Part shown: positions 1-7,280 of the stretch, piece by piece
Layout of the letters: each line of letters begins with the position of its first letter
Position numbering within the stretch: the stretch's first letter is position 1
From: Chytridium lagenaria
Taxonomy: Eukaryota; Chytridiomycota; Chytridiomycetes; Chytridiales; Chytridiaceae
DNA: 17,595 nucleotides
Direction of reading: 5' to 3'
Assembly: GCA_025449115.1 (NCBI GenBank)
Contig: JAHLKC010000299.1
Span: forward strand, 1-17,595
Program-made: the position numbers and the translations under genes
Notes under the pieces: generated by a model
What the model saw: only the letters and a program-made list of their open reading frames with translations
What the model was told of the DNA's origin: nothing
Database searches by the model: none

Positions 1-859
1 CACGAACCTATGAATATACCCGAGCTCATGCAAATTCCCGACTGCGACCATCATCTCTGAAATGTAAAACCTAGCATGCTCTTCCCTCAACACTCCACTA
101 TTGTTCAGCAATGTTCTCAAATCCCCACCTGCCGCATACTCCTACAAACTATTCAGCATCACCAGCCTCTAATACTCATACCATAGCTAAGTAGACATTC
201 TCCACATCCTGAAACGCATACAACAACTTTATCAACCACTCTGAATTCGACCATGTCAAGATATCCCGTTCGGTCAGTATATGGTCCACCTCCCCCATGC
301 ATACAAGCAACCGTTTCGACATTTTCTTGAGTGCGCATATCTCGTTCGTGTCTTTTTTGCGGGCGAGAAACACTTGACCGTAGCCGCCTTGTCCGATTTG
401 GGTTTGGATGTCAAAGGCGGAGAGACGGAGACGTGTGCGACGGTGACGAAGGAGGGTGCGTTCTGAGCCGAAATGTTGGCGGTATTCAGGTGTGGTTTTC
501 TGAGGGGTTGTTAAAGGAGGGGTGTGGAGGAAAGACTTACGTCATGGTTTGGATGGAGAAGTTTAAATTGGGCGGTACGTTTACGACGGGCGTCAATGTA
601 TTCGAGAAGGTCAAAGTAGTAGTCGATAAAGACTTTATGCTTTGTGTCAGGTATGTGTTGGGATGTGTGTGGGTGGGATGATTGACTTACACATGTTTGT
701 GAGCATGCATTTTCTCTTTGTGGCTTCTGAAACATCGTCAGAGTCCCACCCATCGCCTCTTACTGGTGATGATGCACTGGGTGACGGTGATGATATGACG
801 GATGTGCTCATGGTAGTATTGGCCTCTGCGGCTAAGGCGACAACATCTGCCCTCTCCAT
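1..859 (-). CDS. NDR-family AGC protein kinase, Dbf2/Sid2-like (5' part, runs off window)
   Basis: Serine/threonine kinase of the mitotic-exit/septation network type. Proposed exons are 859-691, 632-541, 499-182 and 141 to about 8; introns are 58, 41 and 40 nt with GT-AG ends. The spliced protein begins with a Ser-rich leader. An NDR N-terminal regulatory segment follows (FIDYYFDLLEYIDARRKR, then LLRHRRTRLRL), then the Gly-rich loop GQGGYGQVFLARKKDT, the catalytic Lys in CALKKMSK, the helix-C Glu in HILTERDILT, the hinge LAMEYAAGGDLRTLL, and HELGYIHR just before the catalytic loop, where the window ends. In the family these kinases bind Mob1 at the N-terminal segment and act at the spindle pole or division site. 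The start is the first Met of the open frame; a further upstream exon cannot be excluded. No frameshift is needed. Sid2 versus Dbf2 versus Orb6/Cbk1 is inferred from motif wording only. Confidence 0.88.
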
Positions 860-1106
860 GTTTGTTTGGCTCCAATATTCAATACTGAATTGTCAAACAA
901 AAAATAGGAATTGTCAAAAGGAGCCAGAATTCCAGCCCATGCTGCATTCAGCATGGTGATAAGTTGGTCTAGCGAATAAACCGATTTTATAAAGACGTTT
1001 GCCACTACCAGTATTCCATCCAACGTTTTAGTTGACTTTAAACAAGCATCTTTCGCGTGTTGGTTTGGAGGAAATGGAGATTTTAAAAAGCTGAACACAT
1101 TCAATA
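860..1106. other. Intergenic region upstream of the kinase gene
   Basis: Stretch of 247 bases between the HNH-like gene's 3' end and the kinase start; it should hold the kinase promoter and 5' UTR. A minus-strand open frame of 94 codons crosses it (832-1116) but has no recognisable domain and is out of frame with the kinase. No other structure seen. Confidence 0.4.
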
Positions 1107-1130
1107 ATTCATTCATTCATTCATTCATTC
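1107..1130. repeat. (ATTC)6 microsatellite
   Basis: Six perfect ATTC units on the plus strand. On the minus strand the repeat reads GAAT/TGAA and supplies the TGA stop codon of the HNH-like gene. Confidence 0.95.
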
Positions 1131-1811
1131 TAGATCCATCGCCACCATACGATCATGCAAGTAATCAACCACTATGTGTTCAATGAAGCTGTTGGGCTCC
1201 AAAGTATCCAAAATAAAGTCAAACGACTTTTTCGTCTCCGAGCCAATACGACGAGTCACATTCCTCGACAAACCGCCTTGCAAACGAAGATAATGTGCGA
1301 GGGACCCCACACCATTGCCCATAGCATAATCATGTGCGAATTCCTTGTTCGCCTCAAATTTTAACCTATTGTTGCTTTGCGAGGTGAAGTTGAGGTTTTC
1401 ATCCATGTTGACAACCGGCTTGACCCAGGCAGCAAGTTGATGTCTCTTAACCCATTTAGCGGCATCACGAACAATATGCAGCTCTACGACATGATCAAGC
1501 TCCCCGGTTCTGCGGATGGCTTTGCTTTCGTAACGATCAAATATTTTGCCGCCAAACTTGCTTAAGTAACGAGCTCTGACGGTGTCGTCACGAAAAAATT
1601 TAGTTCTTAGGACTTGAACTCCAGGAACATGCTGAGGGCGACAATATTCGTCTCCGAATCTCTTAACGAATGCCCGACATTGGGTTCCGTCGATCTTGAC
1701 ACCCTTACATTTCGGATAATGAGAAGGGTAACGCCCACAGTAGTCTTGACCGGATGCCGCCTTAATTCTGCACCGAGGTCCTTTTTTAGTCGTTGCCATG
1801 CATGAGACCAT
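1125..1811 (-). CDS. Putative HNH-like nuclease with twin Cys/His motifs (228 aa)
   Basis: Single intact exon. Residues 4-61 hold two tandem copies of one motif: C4-x9-C14-x10-C25-x5-H31 and C35-x9-C45-x11-C57-x3-H61, each with a KKG.RC or DGTQC core and a YC near its end. This resembles the small Cys/His modules found beside homing-type nucleases and in many fungal hypothetical proteins, and zinc binding is likely. Residues 105-151 look like an HNH/treble-clef core: LDHVVELH (D106-H107, H112), then N139 in NLNF and N148 in QSNNRLK, i.e. an H-N-N arrangement. The catalytic role is inference; no exact family is recognised. Start is the first ATG; a second in-frame ATG at 1799 would delete the first Cys, so the upstream one is preferred. 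The stop lies in a microsatellite. Possible functions include a domesticated selfish-element nuclease or an effector-like nuclease. Confidence 0.7.
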   Translation of the reverse strand: MVSCMATTKKGPRCRIKAASGQDYCGRYPSHYPKCKGVKIDGTQCRAFVKRFGDEYCRPQHVPGVQVLRTKFFRDDTVRARYLSKFGGKIFDRYESKAIRRTGELDHVVELHIVRDAAKWVKRHQLAAWVKPVVNMDENLNFTSQSNNRLKFEANKEFAHDYAMGNGVGSLAHYLRLQGGLSRNVTRRIGSETKKSFDFILDTLEPNSFIEHIVVDYLHDRMVAMDLE

Positions 1812-1867
1812 ATTGCCGCGGGAAATGCTGTAATATTTCCGTTGCTCTTAAAAGGGGGGATTTTATA

Positions 1868-1949
1868 GGCTTTTCCTGGGAAGTCTAATAATATCATTCA
1901 AGGGGAAACAGGCTTTTATGGAAAGTCTGATATCGTCCACGGGGAGACA
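1868..1949. repeat. Imperfect tandem direct repeat, about 40 bp x 2
   Basis: Unit one (1868-1910) and unit two (1911-1949) both begin GGCTTTT, carry AAGTCT near the middle and end GGGGAAACA or GGGGAGACA, with small gaps between. They lie 57-138 bp upstream of the HNH-like gene's start, so a promoter duplication is possible. No open frame explains them. Confidence 0.6.
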
Positions 1950-2035
1950 AAACCATCAAAAGTGATCAAAGGAAGACGATGGACAAAGAGAGGTCTCCCA
2001 CAATTATTCAATATGTTTCCTGAACGAAGATGCTA

Positions 2036-2864
2036 TTATACCGCCGTGGCATGGAAGCGAAGACGCACATAATCCAGCATCCACACCCCCCATTTATCGC
2101 AAAGAACAGGCTTAAGGTTCTCACACACTTCAACCTTGATCGCTTCTTGAACATCAGGCGAAAAGTGTGAGAAATATGGCGTCGCGAGAGTCTCGAGCCA
2201 GTCGCGTAAGCCGCCTGGCAGAATGGTTTGACGCGGAACCAGCTCAGTAGACACGTTCTTGAAACCGTTGGCTTCCAACAACTCCTTGTACTCGCGAGCC
2301 CTATTTATGTTAGCAACGACAAGCTTAAAAGACTATACGTACGTTGGGAAAAACCAAGGAGATATCGAGTGATCGTGTCCTCTTCTTCTTGCAGCCGTGA
2401 GCAATGCACCGTGGACCGATGCAATATTCAAAGCACCTCCCATCTCTCCTACAAAACGCCCTCCAATCTTTAGAGATCTCCTCGCCCCCCTAATAACAGC
2501 TTCAGGATCCCTCTTCATCCAATGCAACGCTGCATTGGTGAAAAACCGCATCAAACTGTCCCTCAAATTCCAAATATGTCTCATCATTTTGCCCATCAGC
2601 CACGATAAACTTGGTATCCTTGAACCTCTCATTCGCATTCTTGATCATGTCGGGGCTGCTATCTATTCCCACCACATCAATGCACCCAAATCCATCCTCT
2701 TCCTTGGATTTCGCAAAACGATGCGTCAACGTCCCCTCTCCACACCCAATGTCCAATATCCTTTCACCTGGTTGTGCATCAAGCATCTTGAGCACCTCTG
2801 AGGCGAGGGCAGGCACGAATGCAGCGTTGACCTTGTAAGCATCCGCGTTCCAGTCGTTAGACAT
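2036..2864 (-). CDS. Class I SAM-dependent methyltransferase (one frameshift)
   Basis: Soluble fungal small-molecule methyltransferase of the trans-aconitate methyltransferase-like (Methyltransf_11/25) type. Proposed exons are 2864-2343 and 2300-2036; the intron 2342-2301 (42 nt) has GTACGT, branch GCTAAC and TAG. Motif I is ILDIGCGEGT (residues 36-45), motif II is VVGIDSSPDM (64-73), then FDAVF, TNAALHWMKRDP and GGRFVGEMGG, the last two typical of this family. The frame breaks at an A5 run on the plus strand (2541-2545): with A4 the protein reads straight from FDAVF into TNAALHW. The C-terminus ends with MLDYVRLRF, normal for the family. Start chosen at MSNDW; an upstream in-frame Met would give a basic leader but would overlap exon 1 of the divergent ACT gene. 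Substrate unknown. Confidence 0.85.
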
Positions 2865-2922
2865 GCTTGAAAAGCTCTTGAAACGGTGACGTGCCACGAA
2901 TTTAAAGAATCTAATCAGCGAG
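2865..2922. promoter_or_regulatory. Shared promoter region between divergent methyltransferase and ACT genes
   Basis: Only 58 bp separate the two start codons, so core promoters and 5' UTRs must overlap or lie inside the neighbouring genes. No TATA box is seen. Inferred from gene geometry. Confidence 0.5.
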
Positions 2923-3383
2923 ATGGACATTCGACTGGAACAGATCAATGGATCTTTCACCATCTACAAGTTAGATCCGTCATCCTCGGTATTGCATCTA
3001 CTTACCCGTCTCCCAGATATCCTCCAGCCGCAGCCCCAATGCTCTGGCCTGAACTCCTCGCTTTAAGCGAACCTACCACCCCAACATCCTTCTTCACCGT
3101 CTCCATCACCGACAAGGAACTCTCCATCGTTACCTCCGCCGTCCTTACCCAAATCGATGGCTACTTTTTCCACACAGAACCTGGATACTCTGCTTTCGGT
3201 ATCATGGGCAAACTGGATTTCGGCCTTGTCGGCATTCTCGCAAAACTCACCACAGCTCTAGCGAATGATGGAATACCTGTGTTTGCTGTCTCAACGTTTG
3301 ACACGGATTATATTTTGGTGAAAACAGAGAATGCGGGGAAAGCTAAACAAGCGTTGGTGGCGTGTGGGTGTAGTTTTGCTTAA
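2923..3383 (+). CDS. ACT-domain protein (137 aa)
   Basis: Exons 2923-2969 and 3017-3383 joined across a 47 nt intron (GTTAGA...CCCAG). Splicing restores one intact frame starting MDIRLEQINGSFTIYK. Residues 41-54 (FFTVSITDKELSIV) and 80-118 (GKLDFGLVGILAKL, then GIPVFAVSTFDTDYILVK) are hallmarks of the ACT_7/CASTOR-like ACT fold found in fungal stand-alone ACT proteins. Such domains bind amino acids and regulate partner proteins; no enzyme domain is present, so a ligand-sensing or regulatory role is inferred. It is divergent from the methyltransferase and its stop is only 7 bp from the stop of the convergent minus-strand gene. No frameshift needed. Confidence 0.9.
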
Positions 3384-3390
3384 CATAGGG

Positions 3391-4820
3391 TTATGAGAGG
3401 TCGTATTGAGAACGACTGTATCTTGTGCCGGCTGGCAGGAAGTGCTTGATTTCTTCAATTTTCTGATGAAAACGTTATGGGAAGTTTCACGATATATAAT
3501 ATACCTGGTTCCAACTTAACAGCTCTGCATTGTATGCTTCTATCTTTTCTTCAATTGATTTAAGCTCACGTTTCCCGATCTTGATGGATTTCTGGAGCTG
3601 TTCTACGTCTTTCTGGGAAGAATGTTAGATATAGAGAGTTTTGGTATTCCTACTTTTCTTTCCACATTATCGTTCAAGCTTGACGTATCTCCCGATAGAT
3701 CATCTGTTCCAATTTTTTCGAGGTATTGCTGAAGCTCCTCCTGGAACCTACATCAACCATTGAAAAATATCTCAGTCCTCACATCAACTTCCATCCTTTT
3801 ATACAGTTCTTCAAATATTTGAGACTTGAGCAAAGTATTCGAATCCTTACCTCCAAATATCGGATCCTTTTTCGACTCGTTTAAAAGCCAATCCTTTACA
3901 AATCCCTTCCGGCCTCGAAACTTCAAGTTCATCTTTGTTTTCTCATCTATTCATTGATAAGTCCCCGCACAAAGTATATGCGTTTACCATAAGTTTTCGC
4001 GAGCTCCTTTACGAACAGATCAACCAAGTACATTAAAAACTTTTTCTCCTGGTTCGTGATCATTCCCTTGAGCCTTTCGAAACCATCATTAAAAAAAATC
4101 TATCAAGTGCCATACCCACTTGTGTTCTTTTCCTCAACGCCTAATAACGGTAACTTAACTTGGCCACCTTTCCCATCTCAGCCTGAAGCATCTCTGTCGT
4201 TCCAATCTCACATATCAGTCGTTGAATCTTTGAACGGAGATAATCTTTTCTTTCTGGACGTTCAAGATCCCAGTCACGACGCTAAAGTATTCCCGCTGTG
4301 TGGAGTGATGAGTCGCCTTCCACATAAAAAAACTCTCAACAAACCTGTATTTCAGCGAGAAGAGGTCTCACAGTAGTGAAATGTTCGGTGGTTTGATTAA
4401 ACACCTCGTTTAATGATTCAAGTCTACTTGGATTGAAAGCGTTATCTGCACTCCGTGTCTTCACTCAATTAGTCGATAACGACAACCAACGATCCATACT
4501 CTTCGTAGCTTTGCAAGCTCTGCTCTCAACCCATCAACTCCAGTCCTGCTGGAATCAACATCGAGAAGCCTCTCCGCTAGCTTCCGTGATGATATCTCTG
4601 AGAGATGAAAGAACCTGTCTCGTTTTCTGTCGAGAAGACTGCATGGCGCTGGAGGAACTCGACAATGGGCTTCACCAGCTCTTCGCATGACAATCTTTAA
4701 TCTGACAAACCCTTTACAGTGCTTGTGATGCCTCCCACCCTTCAAACTGGTTGAGCGGGAAGGCGAGGTTCGATATGCCTCCCGAATCTCGGCTCTGAGA
4801 GTGGCGAAAGAAGAAACCAT
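3391..4820 (-). CDS. Unrecognised multi-exon helical/coiled-coil protein
   Basis: A chain of exons supported by introns of very uniform size. The 3' half is firm: exons from about 4098 to 3988, then 3946-3783, 3740-3654, 3612-3505 and 3462-3391, with introns of 41, 42, 41 and 42 nt, each GT-AG and frame-preserving. Its protein contains FLMYLVDLFVKELAKTY, MNLKFRGRKGFVKDWL and a Lys/Glu-rich C-terminal coiled coil (ELKSIEEKIEAYNAELLSW). The 5' half (4820 to about 4110) is less sure: segments EELVKPIVEFLQRHAVF, VLSSLRDIITEASGEASR, NPSRLESLNEVFNQTTEHF and ERKDYLRSKIQRLICEIG are clearly coding-like but need small indels or ambiguous splices, including at an A8 run (4091-4098). No family recognised; charge and heptads suggest a structural complex subunit. 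Start is the first ATG and uncertain. Confidence 0.6.
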
Positions 4821-4845
4821 AAGATTTCAAGTGCAAATGTTCCGT

Positions 4846-5476
4846 ATGGCCAGTCTATGCTCTACCCATCGAGGTGGAACTCTCCTTACCAGCTCTCGAC
4901 AACGTTTCACGACAATGCGAGCCGCACTTATCAACAAAGACGTTGCGAGAAGGAAAGCGGGTGAGCCCTTACAGCTGTTTTCATCCAAAACTTAAAGGTC
5001 AAAATCACTTTAACAGTTGCGGGCCGGGCCAACACACTGACGCAAACAAGCCCTCATCGCTCGTTATTCTCAACCTCATCTCTTCCATACGAGGAACAAC
5101 TGGCGATCGAACGAGAGATTGCAGACGAGATGCCACAAGTCCCTGCGTACAATTACCAACAGAAAGACAAGGTGATTGAGAACGAAGATCCCGCGTTGAG
5201 GCTGTTGCATCCTGAGGGAGGAAAATGGATACCTATACCCTGGATCCATTGGGTGATGGACGCGAAAACTTTACTCAACAAGTGACAGAAACCTCTGTAA
5301 AGGGGCTGCATACCGAGGGAGGGAAATGTATACCTGCGCTACTTGAAGGATTGGACGGACGCTATAAACCGATTCAACAAGTGGCGGATTTTGCAATTGA
5401 GGCGAGCGGGTGGTATCCTGAGAATAGGGACATGGCGAATGAGCAGGAGTTTTATGAGAAAGTGATGGAGGTGTAA
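4846..5476 (+). CDS. Small mitochondrial-type protein, paralogue 1 of 3
   Basis: Proposed exons 4846-4960, 5017-5252 and 5303-5476 (174 aa). Intron 1 is 56 nt (GTGAGC...TTTAACAG), intron 2 is 50 nt (GTGATG...GTAAAG). The N-terminus is Arg/Ser-rich without acidic residues and reaches HRSLFSTSSS, which looks like a mitochondrial processing site. The shared core follows: EREIADEMPQVPAYNYQQKD, KVIENEDPAL, LHPEGGKWIP, then QQVADFAIEASGWYPENRDM. Unlike its paralogues it carries a second LHTEGGKCIP copy from an internal DNA duplication, and intron 2 spans the junction between the copies. Without splicing the frame stops at TGA (5283-5285). AATAAA overlaps the stop codon. Alternative starts are at 4837 and 4915. 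Function unknown; matrix import is inferred from the presequence only. Confidence 0.72.
5203..5398 (+). repeat. Internal tandem duplication of about 100 bp within paralogue 1
   Basis: Unit one (about 5203-5298) and unit two (about 5304-5398) align at both ends: TGCAT..GAGGGAGG.AAATG.ATACCT at 5206 and 5307, and CAACAAGTG at 5276 and 5375, an offset of 99-101 bp. The matching segment occurs once in paralogues 2 and 3. Confidence 0.8.
5253..5302 (+). other. Candidate intron formed inside a tandem duplication
   Basis: Fifty nt, GTGATG donor in the first duplicate and GTAAAG acceptor in the second, phase 0 on both sides. Removing it joins GKWIPIPWIHW to GLHTEGGKCIP and restores the family frame. 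A branch-like ACTCAAC lies at 5273-5279. Inferred from frame and signals. Confidence 0.6.
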
Positions 5477-5685
5477 TAAAAAGCATTATTATTGCATGTG
5501 CAGAGTAAAGTATTACCCCGTTATTGATTGTATTCCTCTCTCTGCTGTCTCCGACATATGACGTGTTTTATAAGCTTGCCAGCAGGCAGCGTTCTCTTAC
5601 CTCTTATGCCTCCCAAATACAATGCCAAACGCTGCAATGTGGCGAAGGTGAAAAAAAAAAAGGAATGTTAACTTTTCATTGATCC

Positions 5686-6216
5686 ATGGCTTCTCAATAC
5701 ATATTCACACGGACTTCTCTCGCTGCGTATCGTCGACCTCTTACAGCCACGCGAACTACACTCTGCTACAACCGTATTGATGACGGGACCACTGGTAAGA
5801 TAATATATATAGACCATCGTGTTTAACGGGTTGAAGGTGCGAAACACTCTTACAATCGCACAAGTGTCGATGGAAGCCGGCCCCCTCTTCCATCATACCT
5901 GTCCAATTCGCGTCGTTTCTACGCCGCATCCAACCCTCGCCCATCCGAGAAACAACTTGAAACGGAAATCGCTGACGAAATTCCTCAAGCCCCTGCATAC
6001 ACCTACCAAAAAAAGGACAAGGTGATTGATAATGAGGACCCCGCTTTGAAGTTGCAGCATTCTGAGGGTGGAAAGTGGATGCCTTCTGAAGGTAGACGGG
6101 AGAAACCGACTCAACAGGTGGCGGATTTTGCAGATGAGGCGAGTGGGTGGTATCCTGAGAGTCGGGATATGGCAAATGATAAGGAGGCTTTTGAGAAGAT
6201 GAAGGAGGAAAAGTAA
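5686..6216 (+). CDS. Small mitochondrial-type protein, paralogue 2 of 3 (162 aa)
   Basis: The cleanest member of the array. Exons 5686-5794 and 5837-6216; the 42 nt intron has GTAAGA, branch TTTAAC and acceptor GAAG. The protein starts MASQYIFTRTSLAAYRRPL, a typical positively charged mitochondrial presequence, and a second RRFYAAS block precedes the conserved core, consistent with processing there. The core reads ETEIADEIPQAPAYTYQKKD, KVIDNEDPALKLQHSEGGKW, then QQVADFADEASGWYPESRDM, ending in a Lys/Glu-rich tail. There is no transmembrane segment, Cys motif or recognisable catalytic signature. The hydrophilic acidic/basic composition suggests a small soluble matrix or membrane-associated factor. 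Function is not known to me. Confidence 0.82.
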
Positions 6217-6358
6217 ACCAAGCTCTTGCTGTATTTGGAGGCTGAATATCAAAATACATATTCTTGCTGGCCGAACAAACCGTGCCTCCTTACTTACTTT
6301 GATTTAAACTTAACTTTGAAACAAGGTGTGGAGAGTGAACATCTTGATAAGCTCCATC

Positions 6359-6743
6359 ATGGCCATGCGACGAATCACGACAGCTACTTCATGGTTCCTT
6401 CTATCTCGTCGCTCATTTACCTCTGGCTACATCGCCCTTACCGAGAAACACTTTGAGAAAGAGATCGCCGACACCATCCCCCAAACCCCGTACAGCTACC
6501 AAAAGAAAGACAAGCAGATCCATGATAAAGAAGACGCCTCTCTGAAGATGCAGCATCCGGAGGGAGGCAAATGGAGGACCTCTAAAGCTGAAGGTTCTCC
6601 CAAGGAGAGCAAGAAGCCCGACAAGAAGAGCACGAAGAAGCCAGCCAACCCCCAAGCAAGCAGACTTTGCGGATGAAGCGAGTGGATATTACCCCGAGAA
6701 CAGAGATATGGCGGATTCGAGTGCAGCCTTTGGCAAGATGTAA
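6359..6743 (+). CDS. Small mitochondrial-type protein, paralogue 3 of 3 (frameshift)
   Basis: Starts MAMRRITTATSWFLLSRRSF, a strong mitochondrial presequence, with RRSFTSG as likely processing site. The core follows: EKEIADTIPQTPYSYQKKDK, LKMQHPEGGKW, a Lys/Pro/Ser-rich linker unique to this copy, then ADFADEASGYYPENRDMAD. The linker and the final block are in different frames; reading C4 instead of C5 at 6649-6653 joins them (PANPKQADFADE). An intron from the GTTCTC near 6596 to AAG near 6661 would also restore the frame, but its donor is weak. No N-terminal intron, unlike the other copies. AATAAA overlaps the stop. Either a functional gene with a sequence error or a decaying copy. Confidence 0.7.
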
Positions 6744-7280
6744 ATAAATATCTATTTTTGAGAGAGAGAGACGCGCTCCATCATTGTTTACTCCATCAGA
6801 AAAATAGTCCCACTGCGCCACACCACACTAGGTAGGTGAAAGGAAAAGAAAAAAAAATTTAAAATGTCCGAGTATAAAACCAGCGCCAAACACTTCCAGA
6901 AATTCTTATAGGAAACTTGATCAAACAAAAGCACTTGCGGTCAGATGGGTACCCTTCATTGGGATGCTGCCCGTCAATGAGCCTCGCAAGACGTCAACGA
7001 TCAAAAGAACGAATCATCCATCCCTGCTTCGGGTGCCTGGCTTGAATCTCGGTCCGCTTTACTAATGGCCGTTGATAGTTTTGGCAATGGCAGGGGGCAC
7101 ATTCCTCACCCCATTCCACCACTGCATTCCATTTCCCACTTTTGTTCCTGATGTTGTCCATCCTATTACTGTTTGCTTTAGTAGCATCGAACAACACTTT
7201 ATGTGTTTTGAAAATTATGACAATAAAATCAGACGTATTTTATACATATCATCTACATCATCTCTTTATTCACATGCTCA
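6744..7280. other. Intergenic region without an assignable gene
   Basis: A stretch of 537 bases holding a GA dinucleotide run (6760-6771), A-rich patches, a TATAAAA at 6873-6879 and two overlapping antiparallel open frames of about 60 codons (minus 6994-7197; plus from 6946 with a stop after 11 codons). Neither shows a family motif. The far end carries the poly(A) signal of the Rqc2 gene. Confidence 0.5.
7265..7270 (-). terminator. Poly(A) signal of the Rqc2/NEMF gene
   Basis: AATAAA on the minus strand, 11-16 nt past the TAA stop codon at 7281-7283. Confidence 0.6.

Larger units (their letters stand above)
4846..6743 (+). repeat. Tandem array of three paralogous genes
   Basis: Three head-to-tail copies at 4846-5476, 5686-6216 and 6359-6743, spaced 209 and 142 bp apart. 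Shared landmarks in order are a basic presequence, EIADE/T-(I/M)PQ, Y-x-Y-Q-(K/Q)-KD, a D/E-rich strand, H-x-EGGKW/C, ADFA-x-EASG-(W/Y)-YPE-(S/N)-RDMA. The copies differ in intron position and linker length, so the duplications are not recent. Confidence 0.88.

Noticed and set aside
832..1116. Minus-strand open frame of 94 codons upstream of the kinase
   Set aside because: No family motif, different frame from the kinase start and no convincing donor to join it. Kept only as a possible 5' UTR or unrecognised exon.
2864..2929. Possible mitochondrial presequence on the methyltransferase from an upstream Met
   Set aside because: The basic leader is open but overlaps exon 1 of the divergent ACT gene; family members start at the equivalent of MSNDW.
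3384..4060. Intergenic or degenerate region with no long open frame
   Set aside because: Short exons separated by 41-42 nt introns explain it as the 3' half of the minus-strand gene.
4741..4775. T-loop-like GGTTCGAT, as in a tRNA
   Set aside because: No acceptor stem, D-arm or anticodon arm can be folded around it and it lies in a coding-like region.
5756..6259. Minus-strand open frame of 167 codons across paralogue 2
   Set aside because: Antisense to a paralogue whose protein sequence is conserved with its two neighbours; the Pro/Ser-rich antisense product has no motif.
6865..6912. Fifteen-codon plus-strand frame after a TATA-like site
   Set aside because: Too short, no splice donor to extend it and no recognisable product; the TATAAAA lies inside it.
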